A DNA stretch of 64,000 bases from Pseudomonas sp. FeN3W (GCA_030263805.2 CP136010.1:2991001-3055000); one strand, 5' to 3'. Shown: positions 1-8,960, numbered from the stretch's first letter. Program-made: numbers and translations. Notes: generated by a model from the sequence alone, not told the origin.

Positions 1-703
1 CGGTTAGTGACTCACCGGCCAGCATCCGGTTGCGTGCTTCGGCAAGGCGCCGTTGGGTGATGTAACGATAAGGACTGGTGCCGTACAGCGCGCGGAAGTC
101 ACGCGACAGGCTCCAGCGGTCCCGACCGCTGGCCTGCACCAGGGCATCCAGGGTGATGCCTTCGCCAAGCGCGTCATGAATGAACGCGCGGGCCCGCTCA
201 GCCGCCATGTAGTCAACGGCCTGCCGACCGCGCGGCTTGCCTGCAGCAGACCTTAGCGCTTGCACCAGGTCGTAGATGGCATCGTCCTCTTCGAGCGGGT
301 CGAGTGGCGCGTCCAGGCTGTGAAGCAGGCGACGGGTGGCTGAAAGCAGCCGAGGGTCATTCGACAGACCGCCCGATATGAAGGGCAACGGCTCGCCGCC
401 CAGCACGTCCTGAATCATTGACGGCTCGATGTAGAGCATTCGATAGCGGAAGCCGGCCTCTGTACCGGCCTCGCCATCATGGATCTCGTCCGGGTGGAGC
501 ACGATGGTGCCGCCCGGCAGGCTGTGCCGCATCGATTGCCGGTAATGAAAGCTCTGCACGCCCGACAGTGTGGTGCCAATGGCGTAGGTGTCATGCCGAT
601 GAGGCGTATAGCCGTGCCCGCGGAAATAGGCTTCGATGCGCTCCATCTTTGTCGATGGCGCGGCGCGGGCAAGCCAGTCGCGGCCGGTGCTGGGTCTGTT
701 CAT
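1..703 (-). CDS. AraC-family transcriptional regulator (3' end cut by window edge)
   Basis: The reading frame runs leftward from an ATG at 703 and is still open at base 1, so the C-terminus is missing. About 234 residues are visible. Residues 1-110 look like the cupin-type AraC ligand-binding arm (histidine-rich RGHGYTPHRHDTYAIG, then HPDEIHDGEAG). Residues 165-234 form the AraC helix-turn-helix pair, with GITLDALVQASGRDRWSLS and the family hallmark FRALYGTSPYRYITQRRLAEA. Such proteins usually sense a small metabolite and control a neighbouring transport or catabolic gene. The effector and target cannot be told here; the gene to the right is a divergent ABC exporter, with repeats between them. 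Confidence 0.85.
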   Translation of the reverse strand, partial: MNRPSTGRDWLARAAPSTKMERIEAYFRGHGYTPHRHDTYAIGTTLSGVQSFHYRQSMRHSLPGGTIVLHPDEIHDGEAGTEAGFRYRMLYIEPSMIQDVLGGEPLPFISGGLSNDPRLLSATRRLLHSLDAPLDPLEEDDAIYDLVQALRSAAGKPRGRQAVDYMAAERARAFIHDALGEGITLDALVQASGRDRWSLSRDFRALYGTSPYRYITQRRLAEARNRMLAGESLT

Positions 704-850
704 TGCTCTGCGTTACATGGATGCGAGGTTGCAGCATACCGATGGGAACAGATTTAGGTACGCCGGATGCTGTGTCGTGGACTGGAATGGCTGGACGCGC
801 TCGCAGAGCGGACGCGTAATCGGCCGGACAACCAGCGAGGTAGCCCGGAC

Positions 851-957
851 GTAACGCGTGGAAAAGGCTTCGCCGTTTTCCACCCTACGCATGCGCTGTC
901 GGCAGAGGGGTGCGGAGTGGCGTAGGGTGGACAACGCTGCGCTTGTCCACCGATGCG
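851..957. repeat. Intergenic palindromic repeats, GTAGGGTGGA family (two copies)
   Basis: Two hairpin-forming copies lie in the 381-bp gap between the AraC gene and the ABC exporter. The first (about 854-890) pairs GTGGAAAA with TTTTCCACCCTACG. The second (921-957) pairs GTAGGGTGGACAA with TTGTCCACC. The same motif recurs at about 4458, 11361, 20547, 29008 and 52228. I see no gene in the rest of this gap. Confidence 0.75.
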
Positions 958-1084
958 AATCGACGGGCAGGGCAGGTGGTTGGCGAAACGCTCCGGGGCT
1001 TGGGGCGTCCAACCGGGATGCCGCGCCCGCGCGGGCGTATTTGCGAACGACGTTCGCCCACCTCGCCACAAAGCAGACTTCCCC

Positions 1085-2920
1085 ATGCTGTTCCGCCGTT
1101 TCGAAAACCTGATCGATGTCTTCAAGCCCAGCCCGGACGTCGCGCCGCCCGCCGGGATGCTGCGCTTCTACGCCCATTACCTGAAGCAGGTCTGGCCGCT
1201 GATGACGGCTGTGCTGGTGGTCGGCTTTTTCGCGGCGGTGATCGAGGTGGCGTTGTTCAGCTTTCTCGGTCAGTTGATCGATATGGCCCAGGCGACCGGC
1301 GATGCGCGGACCTTCTTCGCCGAGCACCGCAACGAATTGCTGTGGATGGCGGCGGTGGCGCTGGTCATTCGGCCGCTGGTGTTCGGCCTGCACAATCTGC
1401 TCACCCATCAGGCGATCAACCCGGGGCTGACCAACCTGGTCCGCTGGCAGAACCACCGCTACGTGCTCAAGCAGAGCCTGAACTTCTTCCAGAACGATTT
1501 CGCCGGGCGCATCGCCCAGCGCGTCATGCAGACCGGGCCGTCGCTGCGCGATTCGGCCATGCAGGTGATCGATGCGCTCTGGCATGTGGTGGTCTATGCG
1601 GGCAGTGCGCTGTATCTGTTCGCCGCCGCCGACCTGCGTCTGATCGTGCCGTTGCTGCTGTGGATCGTCGGCTACAGCGCCGCGCTCTGGTACTTCGTGC
1701 CGCGTATCCGGGCGCGCTCGGCGGCCGCTTCCGCCGCGCGCTCGAAGGTCATGGGGCGGGTGGTGGACGGCTACAGCAACGTCGCCACGCTCAAGCTGTT
1801 CGCCCACTCGCGGGAGGAGGAAAGCTACGCACGCGAGGCCATGCAGGAGCTGCTCGGCAAGTTCCGCCTGCAGTCGCGCGTCATCACCAGCCTGGATTTC
1901 CTCATCACCTTCATGAACGGCCTGCTGATCGTCGGCACCGGCGCGCTGGCGCTGTGGCTGTGGAGCGAGGCGCTGATCACGACAGGCGCCATCGCCCTGG
2001 CGCTGGGCCTGGTGATTCGCATCAACAACATGGCCGAGTGGATCATGTGGGTGGTCAACGGCATCTTCGAGAACGTCGGCACCGTGCAGGACGGCATGAA
2101 GACCATCGTCCAGCCGCGCCAGGTGCTCGACCCCGAGGACGCCGGGCCGCTGCAGGTGGAGCAGGGCGGCGTGCGCTTCGACGACGTGCATTTCCACTAC
2201 GGCAAGCAGGGCGGGGTGATCAGCGGGCTGACCATCGACATTCGCCCAGGCGAGAAGATCGGCCTGGTCGGGCCGTCCGGCGCCGGCAAGTCGACGCTGG
2301 TCAACCTGCTGCTGCGTCTCTATGACCTGGAAAGCGGGCGCATCCTCATCGATGGGCAGAACGTCGCCGAGGTCAGCCAGGAAAGCCTGCGCGCCAATAT
2401 CGGCGTGGTCACCCAGGACACCTCGCTGCTGCACCGTTCGATCCGCGACAACCTGCGCTACGGCAAGCCCGACGCCACGGAAGAAGAACTCTGGGCCGCG
2501 GCGCGCAAGGCCCGCGCCGACGCGTTCATCAAGACCCTGGACGACAGCCAGGGCGGCAAGGGCTTCGAGGCGATGGTCGGCGAGCGCGGCGTGAAGCTCT
2601 CCGGCGGGCAACGGCAGCGCATCGCCATCGCCCGGGTGCTGCTCAAGGACGCGCCGATCCTGGTGCTCGACGAAGCCACCTCGGCGCTGGATTCGGAGGT
2701 CGAGGCGGCGATTCAGGAGAGCCTGGATACCCTGATGGAAGGTAAGACGGTGATTGCCATCGCGCATCGGCTGTCGACCATCGCGCGCATGGATCGACTG
2801 GTGGTGATCGACGAGGGCCAGGTGATCGAAACCGGCACCCACGCCGAGCTGATCGCCCGCGGCGGCCTCTATGCGCGGCTGTGGCAGCACCAGACCGGTG
2901 GTTTTGTCGGGGTGGAATGA
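1085..2920 (+). CDS. ABC exporter, fused permease and ATPase (MsbA/ABCB-like)
   Basis: This 611-residue half-transporter would act as a homodimer in the inner membrane. Residues 30-320 hold the six-helix permease domain. The ATPase domain follows, with Walker A GPSGAGKST near residue 395, the signature LSGGQRQR near 505 and Walker B ILVLDEATSALD near 524, so the ATPase looks intact. I chose the ATG at 1085 (MLFRRFENL) because the frame upstream runs through intergenic repeats and does not look like protein. The substrate cannot be read from the sequence; lipids, glycolipids and peptides are typical. It resembles the exporter at 18515 in length and motifs but stands alone, with no biosynthesis genes beside it. 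Confidence 0.9.
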   Translation: MLFRRFENLIDVFKPSPDVAPPAGMLRFYAHYLKQVWPLMTAVLVVGFFAAVIEVALFSFLGQLIDMAQATGDARTFFAEHRNELLWMAAVALVIRPLVFGLHNLLTHQAINPGLTNLVRWQNHRYVLKQSLNFFQNDFAGRIAQRVMQTGPSLRDSAMQVIDALWHVVVYAGSALYLFAAADLRLIVPLLLWIVGYSAALWYFVPRIRARSAAASAARSKVMGRVVDGYSNVATLKLFAHSREEESYAREAMQELLGKFRLQSRVITSLDFLITFMNGLLIVGTGALALWLWSEALITTGAIALALGLVIRINNMAEWIMWVVNGIFENVGTVQDGMKTIVQPRQVLDPEDAGPLQVEQGGVRFDDVHFHYGKQGGVISGLTIDIRPGEKIGLVGPSGAGKSTLVNLLLRLYDLESGRILIDGQNVAEVSQESLRANIGVVTQDTSLLHRSIRDNLRYGKPDATEEELWAAARKARADAFIKTLDDSQGGKGFEAMVGERGVKLSGGQRQRIAIARVLLKDAPILVLDEATSALDSEVEAAIQESLDTLMEGKTVIAIAHRLSTIARMDRLVVIDEGQVIETGTHAELIARGGLYARLWQHQTGGFVGVE

Positions 2921-3013
2921 GGGCAGGCACGTGAAGCCGCGTCTCACGCTGAACCCTCATACACTGCGCCTACTCGTACCTCTAGCCGCAGTCATTCATT
3001 GAGAGGAGTTACC

Positions 3014-3307
3014 ATGAGCGATCGACAAGCCACCGTCCGCCACGATGCCGCGCAGCAGCGTTATGAGTTGCTGGTCGACGGCCAGCCACTGGGCTTTGCC
3101 GAGTACAGCGAGCAAGGCGAGCGGGTGGTCTTCACCCATACCGAGGTCGACCCCAGCCTGTCCGGGCAGGGGATGGGCAGCGTGCTGGCCAAGGCCGCGC
3201 TGGAGGATGCACGGCAGCGCGACAAGCGCGTGGTGCCGCAGTGCGAGTTCATCGCCAAGTACATCGAGCGCCACGCGCAGTGGCAGGATCTGGTCGATCC
3301 GGCCTGA
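3014..3307 (+). CDS. Small GNAT-like N-acetyltransferase (GCN5-related, YjdJ type)
   Basis: A 97-residue protein with the compact acetyltransferase fold of the GNAT_acetyltr_3 group. The acetyl-CoA-binding stretch is HTEVDPSLSGQGMGSVLAKAAL, matching the family R/QxxGxG/A pattern, followed by the usual C-terminal CEFIAKYIERH. The ATG at 3014 follows a strong ribosome binding site, GAGAGGAGTT. An in-frame GTG at 2999 lies upstream of that site and is rejected as the start. The substrate is unknown; these mini-GNATs are widespread and poorly characterised. Confidence 0.88.
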   Translation: MSDRQATVRHDAAQQRYELLVDGQPLGFAEYSEQGERVVFTHTEVDPSLSGQGMGSVLAKAALEDARQRDKRVVPQCEFIAKYIERHAQWQDLVDPA

Positions 3308-3407
3308 GCGGCACGCCTTTCCCGGCGGGATTTATTGCCGGGATCTGAGTGATCGCTGCCGCCGCGCCGTGTGACAGCGCTCGCCGGTTTCGTCAGAGGG
3401 CAATCGC

Positions 3408-3812
3408 GTGGATGGTCGAGAGTTTGTCTGGGCGCACTTCAAGCTCAATGCCGAGCAGCGCCTGCGTGGCTTCAACTTCTTCGTGGTGCTGGCGATCTTT
3501 GCCGACGGCGGCGTGCTGGCGGCGCTGGAGCGGGGGTTCTCGCCTGGGCTGCTGATCCTGCTGGGCGCCTTCACCATGCTGCTGGCGCAGGTGTTCTGGC
3601 TGGTGGATGCACGCAGCCGACAGCTGCTGGAGCTGACCATCGCGGCACTCAAGGAGATGGAAGCCGACTATCCCGAGAGTTACCGGCTGTTCGCCGCCGA
3701 TGCGCTGGGGCAGAGCCGGGTGATCAGCTACACCTTCGCCATCCGCGCGCTGTTGCTGGCGCAGATGGGCTTCGGTCTTGGCGTGGTCGCCTACGGGCTC
3801 TACCAGTGGTGA
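3408..3812 (+). CDS. Small inner-membrane protein of unknown function
   Basis: The 134-residue product starts at a GTG. Two hydrophobic stretches near residues 24-65 (FNFFVVLAIFADGGVLAAL and LLILLGAFTMLLAQVFWLV) and one at the C-terminus (ALLLAQMGFGLGVVAYGLY) predict three or so membrane spans around a charged cytoplasmic loop. I recognise no family with confidence and assign no function. It is followed on the same strand by another small membrane protein 98 bp downstream. Confidence 0.7.
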   Translation: MDGREFVWAHFKLNAEQRLRGFNFFVVLAIFADGGVLAALERGFSPGLLILLGAFTMLLAQVFWLVDARSRQLLELTIAALKEMEADYPESYRLFAADALGQSRVISYTFAIRALLLAQMGFGLGVVAYGLYQW

Positions 3813-3910
3813 GGATGCTGCGGCGTGTCATCCGTCGCTGTCTGCGCTGCGCAGCCGAACGCCGGTGGCGGGCGCCCGGTCGGTATAGGTAACCACCGGG
3901 AGATCTGACG

Positions 3911-4414
3911 ATGTCGACTTCGAGCAATCTGTTATGGGCCGCCCTGGCGATCGGAGCGGTGACGGGCATGCGCAGCATACTGGCGCCGACGCTGGTCAGT
4001 CGGGCGTTGAGCGAGCGCGATGATCTAGCCGGGGCGGGTGAGGCGGTGCAGTTGCTGACGTCGGATACGGCGCAGACCTTTCTGCCAACGCTCGCGGCCA
4101 GCGAGATGATTGGCGACAAGATGCCCTTCGCGCCGGATCGCACCATCGTGCCGTCGATGATGTTCCGCGCGTTGTCCGGCGGCGTGAGTGCGGCGGCGCT
4201 GGCAGGCGTGCGCCGCGAGCCGGTGCTGGTGCCGGCGTTGCTCGGCGCGACGGCGGCATTGGTCGCAGCCAAGATCGGGTTGAGCCTGCGCAAACCCTAT
4301 CAGCCCAGGCCGCTGGTCAATGCGGCGCTGGGTGCGGTGGAGGAATGTCTGGCGTTGGCGATTGGCCGAGCCGGGCTGCGGCGGGCGTTGGGCGAGAGTC
4401 GGCGCCGGCGCTAG
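3911..4414 (+). CDS. DUF4126-family membrane protein
   Basis: A 167-residue, alanine-rich hydrophobic protein. Features that fit DUF4126 are the N-terminal AIGAVTGMRSILAPTLVSRAL, the central EMIGDKMPFAPDRT (the conserved GDK/P...R segment), and later membrane segments around VPALLGATAALVAAKIG. Several membrane spans are likely. The start ATG follows CCGGGAGATCTGACG. The family has no established function. Confidence 0.75.
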   Translation: MSTSSNLLWAALAIGAVTGMRSILAPTLVSRALSERDDLAGAGEAVQLLTSDTAQTFLPTLAASEMIGDKMPFAPDRTIVPSMMFRALSGGVSAAALAGVRREPVLVPALLGATAALVAAKIGLSLRKPYQPRPLVNAALGAVEECLALAIGRAGLRRALGESRRRR

Positions 4415-4457
4415 GACGCCGTGAACTTCTCGCGTTTCGTAGTGTGGTGATGTGGAC

Positions 4458-4492
4458 GCGTGGAAAAGGCGTTGCCGTTTTCCACCCTACGC
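4458..4492. repeat. GTAGGGTGGA-family palindromic repeat
   Basis: A single hairpin copy, GTGGAAAAGGCG...TTTTCCACCCTACG, lies between two convergent genes. It is very close to the copy at 854-890. A role as a transcription boundary is possible but is not shown by the sequence. Confidence 0.7.
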
Positions 4493-4511
4493 GGGTTGCC
4501 CTCGGGACCCG

Positions 4512-4907
4512 TTAGTCCTGGCTGATATCGGCCTTGTGCGGGTTGCTCTGCAGCAAGCGCGCGTGGGCTTCGGGGTAGCGGTAGGCGAAGGTGGCGTGTT
4601 GCGCGGCCAGTTCGGCCTGCATGGCGTCGCGCTCATGGGCCGGCAGCTTGGCCAGGTATTTCTGGGTGATGGCGTATTTGGCGGCCATCAGCTCGTCATG
4701 GGCTTCGCGCAGTTCGACTTCGTAGGCCCGGGCGCGACGCTCGCGCAGGGCCGCCTGGTCGGTGTGCATGTTGCCGCCTTCATGCAGCAGGAACGCACGC
4801 TTCGAATCACCTTCCGTCTGCTGCATGGCCGGCCCGGCAGCCCAACTGCCGACAGCGGCGCACAAGCAAAGCAGCAGGCAGGGCGAAACGGCTTTCGACG
4901 TACGCAT
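4512..4907 (-). CDS. Exported small helical protein, function unknown
   Basis: From the ATG at 4907 the product is 131 residues. It opens with a signal peptide (VSPCLLLCLCAAVGSWA, probable cleavage after AAG). The mature part is charged and mostly helical (about residues 35-125: RRARAYEVELREAHDELMAAK and PAHERDAMQAELAAQHATFA), so a soluble periplasmic helical protein is likely. An in-frame frame extends upstream to 5129, but that part is not signal-like, so the later start is preferred. No family is recognised. Confidence 0.65.
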   Translation of the reverse strand: MRTSKAVSPCLLLCLCAAVGSWAAGPAMQQTEGDSKRAFLLHEGGNMHTDQAALRERRARAYEVELREAHDELMAAKYAITQKYLAKLPAHERDAMQAELAAQHATFAYRYPEAHARLLQSNPHKADISQD

Positions 4908-5108
4908 GGCTTGGTCTCGCAGGGCAGGCAGGACGTGGCAGCACTCGGGCCGCCGGGAGATCCCAGCATACGCCAGCGGTATCGGCTGCTCACCAGCTCG
5001 GCCCTGCGCGAATCGCCGCAGGGCGAAATGCTGCATAAGACTGTGGCGGCGCAGTGTGGGCCGCACCTGGCGGCGTGGTCGTTTACCAGCGAGTCGATGA
5101 CACCGGCT

Positions 5109-5141
5109 GAGATAAAGAACGGGCCGCATGGCGCGGCCCGT
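5109..5141 (-). terminator. Rho-independent terminator for the YflT-like gene
   Basis: A 9-bp perfect stem ACGGGCCGC/GCGGCCCGT (5119-5127 and 5133-5141) with a 5-base loop. Read on the minus strand it is followed by the U-rich TTCTTTATC. It lies just beyond the stop of the gene at 5155. Confidence 0.75.
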
Positions 5142-5154
5142 GGATGACGGCGGA

Positions 5155-5964
5155 TCAGCTCGGCCGCTGGATCACGCAGATGCGGTCGCGGCAGAGGCCG
5201 GCGTCACGGGTGCCGACGCCGGGCGCCACTTCCGGTGTTTCCGGGCTGCTGCCGTGGCCGGTCGTGCCGGCGCCGGTGGGTACCGTGGTGGCGGTGGTGT
5301 CCGGGTAGTCGGTGCCGGCCCGCTTGGCCGCGCTGCCGATGTCATAGCGACCGGTGTCGGCCGAGCTGCGGTCGTTGTAATCGGTCGGGTCGGCGCTGGG
5401 CGCGGTTGTATCGCCAACGCGGGCGCTGTCGCCGGTGTGCACGCCGCTCAGGGGGCGGTCGCTGCCAGCGGTTGCCGTGCCGGTTGCGCTGAAGTGCTTG
5501 TCCAGGTGGCTGTCGCCGCCGGTTGCGCCGGCATAGGGGCTGGTCGGGCCGGCGTAGCCTTCGACTGCGCCGCTGCCGCCACGCTCGTTGATGTCGATGG
5601 CACCGTTGTATTCCAGGGCATCGCGCGCCTTGGCCAGTTGATCCTCATCGTCGACGTCCACGGCGATCACCAGCGCGCCGCGGCGTACCGCATCGGGATA
5701 GGCGCTGGCGTAGGCGCGGTGCTGCTCGTGCGGCTCGTGGCCGAACAGCGATTTGAAGAAGTGCGCGACCTTGGACTCGTGATGCGTGCGGTCCACAGGG
5801 GTGTCCGGGGTGGTGGTGTAGGGCGCGTCGTAGGCATGGATATCGGCGCTCTCGGCGCCTACGGCGTGAATCTGTTCCCGCGGAATGCCCCGCGCCATCA
5901 GGTCGCCGCGGGTGCGGTTGGCGTCGGTCAGCGTTGCGAACGCTGCTACCAGTGTATGTCTCAT
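5155..5964 (-). CDS. YflT-domain (general stress protein 17M-like) protein
   Basis: A 269-residue protein with two parts. Residues 1-130 look like the YflT/general stress 17M domain: MRHTLVAAFATLTDANRTRG, then a ridge-like ARGIPREQIHA, a positively charged middle and GALVIAVDVDDEDQ. Residues 135-269 are low-complexity, rich in Gly, Thr, Asp and Ser, and probably disordered. The ATG at 5964 has GAGGTGG just upstream; a GTG at 5976 is less likely. Such proteins are often induced by osmotic or general stress; that role is inferred from the family only. A terminator follows. Confidence 0.7.
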   Translation of the reverse strand: MRHTLVAAFATLTDANRTRGDLMARGIPREQIHAVGAESADIHAYDAPYTTTPDTPVDRTHHESKVAHFFKSLFGHEPHEQHRAYASAYPDAVRRGALVIAVDVDDEDQLAKARDALEYNGAIDINERGGSGAVEGYAGPTSPYAGATGGDSHLDKHFSATGTATAGSDRPLSGVHTGDSARVGDTTAPSADPTDYNDRSSADTGRYDIGSAAKRAGTDYPDTTATTVPTGAGTTGHGSSPETPEVAPGVGTRDAGLCRDRICVIQRPS

Positions 5965-6261
5965 GATCCACCTCACGTTGTGTTGAACAACCGGGGTTGC
6001 GAGCGCTTCGCGTGTTGCGACGTTGGCGCCCCGAGTGCTGGCGATGCCGCGCCGGTCGCGGGTTTCGCGGCGCTCATAGACATTGGGTCGGAGCGCACCG
6101 GCATAGTTCAGCGTGGAGGATCAGCGGTCGGAGGAGGGCGGCGCAGTTGCTGCGCGATGCTGGGAAGGCTTCCGAGCAGAGCGCGCCGGCTACATGGCGA
6201 CGGCGCGCACGAGGGCGGTGGAAAGGGCTTCACCCCGGCCACCGTCCGATCGGTTGTAACG

Positions 6262-7104
6262 TCAGTCGAGGTCGGCTGCGCTGTGGCGCTCCGGCGCCTG
6301 CTCGGCTTCCTCGCCCCAGGTGCGGTTGACCTTGCGCCCGCGGATCACGGCCGGGCGTTCGGCGACTTCCGCTGCCCAGCGCTGCAGGTGCTTGTAGTCC
6401 TGCACGGAGAGGAATTCGCCGGCGCCGTATAGCTCGCCCAGCGCCAGCACGCCATACCAGGGCCAGATCGCCATGTCGGCGATGCTGTAGTCGTCGCCGG
6501 CCACGTAGCGATTTTCCGCCAGCTGGCGGTCGAGCACGTCGAGCTGGCGCTTGACCTCCATGGCGTAGCGGTTGATCGGGTACTCGTACTTCTCCGGCGC
6601 GTAGGCATAGAAATGCCCGAAGCCACCGCCGAGGAAGGGCGCCGAACCCATCTGCCAGAACAGCCAGTTCAGCGTTTCGGTACGCGCACGGGTTTCCGTG
6701 GGCAGGAAGGCGCCGAACTTCTCCGCCAGGTAGACCAGGATCGAGCCGGATTCGAACACCCGCAGCGGCTTGCCATCGACGCTGTGATCGGCCAGCGCGG
6801 GAATTTTCGAGTTCGGATTGATCTCGACGAAGCCGCTGCCGAACTGGTCGCCCTCACCGATGTTGATCAGCCAGGCGTCGTACTCGGCACCCGTGTGGCC
6901 GGCGGCGAGCAGCTCTTCAAGCATGATCGAGGCCTTCACGCCATTGGGTGTCGCCAGCGAGTAGAGCTGCAACGGATGTTTGCCCACCGGCAGCACCTTC
7001 TCCTCCCGCGCACCGGCGGTGGGGGCATTGATACTGGCGAACTTGCCGCCCGAGGGCGCGTCGTGGGTCCAGACCTTCGGCGGGACGTAAGGGGTATCAG
7101 GCAT
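6262..7104 (-). CDS. yghU: Glutathione S-transferase-like disulfide-bond reductase
   Basis: A 280-residue cytoplasmic protein. It has the long N-terminal extension typical of YghU (PYVPPKVWTHDAPSGGKFASINAPTAG), a thioredoxin-like domain from about residue 48 (LQLYSLATPNGVKASIMLEEL, then NPNSKIPALAD and FESGSILVYLAEKFG), and a helical C-terminal domain (DVLDRQLAENRYVAGDDYSIADMAIWPWYG). YghU-type enzymes bind two glutathiones and reduce organic disulfides or peroxides. The ATG at 7104 follows GAGGAGATTGTTC. It stands alone, convergent with no close partner. Confidence 0.9.
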   Translation of the reverse strand: MPDTPYVPPKVWTHDAPSGGKFASINAPTAGAREEKVLPVGKHPLQLYSLATPNGVKASIMLEELLAAGHTGAEYDAWLINIGEGDQFGSGFVEINPNSKIPALADHSVDGKPLRVFESGSILVYLAEKFGAFLPTETRARTETLNWLFWQMGSAPFLGGGFGHFYAYAPEKYEYPINRYAMEVKRQLDVLDRQLAENRYVAGDDYSIADMAIWPWYGVLALGELYGAGEFLSVQDYKHLQRWAAEVAERPAVIRGRKVNRTWGEEAEQAPERHSAADLD

Positions 7105-7327
7105 GAACAATCTCCTCGGTGGCTGCTGGGGATGTGCAGGGCATGCTACGCCCTCGGCCGGCGCTGTCGAAATCAAGCGGGTCGATATTGGTCATCGATG
7201 GGCGAGGATTTGTTCTGCGAGAATATTTTTCCCTCATGGGAAAACTTTCAGCAGTATCGCCGCTACCGCAAGCTGTAACGGCAAGGGCCTACCTTCATGA
7301 ACGCCCTCCGCAGCTCAGGTTGACGTC

Positions 7328-7606
7328 TCACTGTGTCTCGACCGGCCCGGTAACCATCGCCAGCGATATCCGCATGCCAAACACCCTGAACACCGACTCC
7401 AGCGTCTTGAGGGTGGGGTTGCCGTCGCCGTATTCCAGGTGGTTGAGGGCGCGCATGGAGATCTTGCACATCTTGGCGAAGCGGGCCTGATTCAACCCTG
7501 TAACCTCGACGCGCAGCCGCCGGATCGCGTCCGGCATGCCCAGTGTGCCGTCGGCGACCTGCTGGCAGATCGAGCGAATCAGCAGGTCGCGCTCTTCGAT
7601 GCTCAT
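7328..7606 (-). CDS. hipB: HipB-like XRE-family antitoxin and repressor
   Basis: A 92-residue protein. Residues 35-88 carry an XRE helix-turn-helix: TGLNQARFAKMCKISMRALNHLEYGDG, then NPTLKTLESVFRVFGMRI. The ATG at 7606 lies 5 bp after the hipA stop, so the two are co-transcribed and probably translationally coupled. HipB-type proteins bind the partner kinase and repress the operon. Three matching operator-like palindromes stand in front of hipA. The gene follows hipA, the reverse of the Escherichia coli order. Antitoxin identity rests on linkage and the helix-turn-helix. Confidence 0.85.
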   Translation of the reverse strand: MSIEERDLLIRSICQQVADGTLGMPDAIRRLRVEVTGLNQARFAKMCKISMRALNHLEYGDGNPTLKTLESVFRVFGMRISLAMVTGPVETQ

Positions 7607-7611
7607 CGTCT

Positions 7612-8931
7612 TCACAGCAGCCCCCAGCGTTTCAGGTTGAGCTCCAACTGGAGCACCGGCAAGCGTCCAGTGGCCTGCTTGATGCCGGTTGGAATACCGC
7701 TCAGCAGATTGGGCAAGGCGAGAAAATCCCTCGCGGCTTGCCGCAGCCGTTCGTAGATGGTTTCGGGATCTGCGAAGGCATTCAGCTGGGCGCATACGTC
7801 TCGCCACTGCGGTTCACCCAGCCGCTCATCGCGCCATTTGGTGACGCGGCTGATACCTTCCGGGTCGAGCACCATGGGCGCCAGATCGTAGATGGGCGCG
7901 AGTGCCAGACGGCCACCGCTGCGGGCGATCGAAGTGTTTCTGCCGTGATTGTCGGAGTTGCCGAGGATGCGATTGAGCAGGTCACGACGGACATACTCGA
8001 ATACCAGTTCTGGGATATCTGCCTGCTGGCCAGCCTCCGTCCACAGCTGCACGAGCCTGGCGATAACGTCTTCATGCTGCATGTGCGAGCCGGGCCGCGT
8101 GTTGTCGCATAGCGAATAGACGGACTCCAGTGCGACGCGCTCGACCTTGCCGCCACTGGCCCGCCGATCGAAGCGTGGCATCCACAGGCTCGGCCTATCG
8201 GCTTCCTCCAGCACCAGCCCGTCCGCCGGAATGGTGTCGAGGCCCAGCTGGCGAATGGCCTGGTAGTAGTGATACTCGGTGCGCAGGATGTCGCGATCCC
8301 GCTCGCCGGCCTGGTTGCGCGCAAACTTCACCAGCCAATGGCGATGGGCCTGCTCATCAGGCAGGGTGGCATCGGCATGCAGGTCGCCGTGGGCGTCTTC
8401 GGTCATCAGCAGCTTGGGCGCCTCACCGCCGGCGCCGGTTGCGCCACCGATGGCTGCACCCTGTTCATAGGCATATTCGAGAAAGGCGCTGGTGCGCTCC
8501 ACCACATCGGCGCGGCTGAAGGCGACGCGGCTGTTCGCATCGATATGACTGATGGATTCCTTTACGCGCAGATGGCCGATAGGCGCGGGCGCACAGCGCT
8601 CGAGCAGGAACAGGTTGAGGTCCATATCGACCGGTCGCTCGTGGCCGAAGCGGCGCTCCAGCGACTTTCGCGCCGCGCCAGAGGGAATGATGTCGTAGAC
8701 GAAAGCGGGAAAACCGCTCGTGTACTGGCTATGCCAGCCGAGGCGGTTGCAGACGCTCACCGACTCGGCAAACGGCGTATCGATCAGATCGAGGTGATCG
8801 AGAAGGTAACTCTGCACATAGCCGCTCGCGCAGCGATGACCTTCGACCTGCTCGGGGTTCGCGAACTGCATGACCAGTGCATCGCGCCATTGCTGGTCGA
8901 TGAAGGCCTGGATCGTCAGGGAATAGGGCAT
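7612..8931 (-). CDS. hipA: HipA-like serine/threonine kinase toxin
   Basis: A 439-residue protein, almost the length of E. coli HipA. It has an N-terminal HipA domain and a kinase core. A Gly-rich loop GGATGAGGEAPK (about 161-172) sits where E. coli HipA has its Ser150 loop. The ATP-binding lysine segment is HWLVKFAR (about 199-206). The catalytic-loop motif NSDNHGRN is at 325-332 and LAPIYDLAP at 344-352. HipA kinases phosphorylate aminoacyl-tRNA synthetases and halt growth. The family N-x-D-x-H-x-K-N lysine is Arg here. The ATG at 8931 (MPYSLTIQ) is preferred over an in-frame TTG at 8958 that lies inside an operator palindrome. Confidence 0.85.
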   Translation of the reverse strand: MPYSLTIQAFIDQQWRDALVMQFANPEQVEGHRCASGYVQSYLLDHLDLIDTPFAESVSVCNRLGWHSQYTSGFPAFVYDIIPSGAARKSLERRFGHERPVDMDLNLFLLERCAPAPIGHLRVKESISHIDANSRVAFSRADVVERTSAFLEYAYEQGAAIGGATGAGGEAPKLLMTEDAHGDLHADATLPDEQAHRHWLVKFARNQAGERDRDILRTEYHYYQAIRQLGLDTIPADGLVLEEADRPSLWMPRFDRRASGGKVERVALESVYSLCDNTRPGSHMQHEDVIARLVQLWTEAGQQADIPELVFEYVRRDLLNRILGNSDNHGRNTSIARSGGRLALAPIYDLAPMVLDPEGISRVTKWRDERLGEPQWRDVCAQLNAFADPETIYERLRQAARDFLALPNLLSGIPTGIKQATGRLPVLQLELNLKRWGLL

Positions 8932-8942
8932 GTCGGTAGTGT

Positions 8943-8958
8943 TTGCAGAAAATTGCAA
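8943..8958. promoter_or_regulatory. Operator 1 of the hipA-hipB operon
   Basis: TTGCA-N6-TGCAA, embedded in the larger perfect repeat GTTTGCA-N6-TGCAAAC (8941-8960). It lies about 10-30 bp upstream of the hipA ATG. It is likely the proximal HipB site, by analogy with autorepressed hip operons. Confidence 0.6.
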
Positions 8959-8960
8959 AC

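Noticed and set aside
713..2947. 744-residue open frame on the minus strand opposite the ABC exporter
   Set aside because: It is antisense to a clear ABC transporter; its sequence (runs of QQ, DD, HH) is typical of shadow frames in GC-rich DNA.
3316..3342. CCCGGC...GCCGGG hairpin after the GNAT gene as a terminator
   Set aside because: Short stem with a ten-base loop and no U-tract on either strand.
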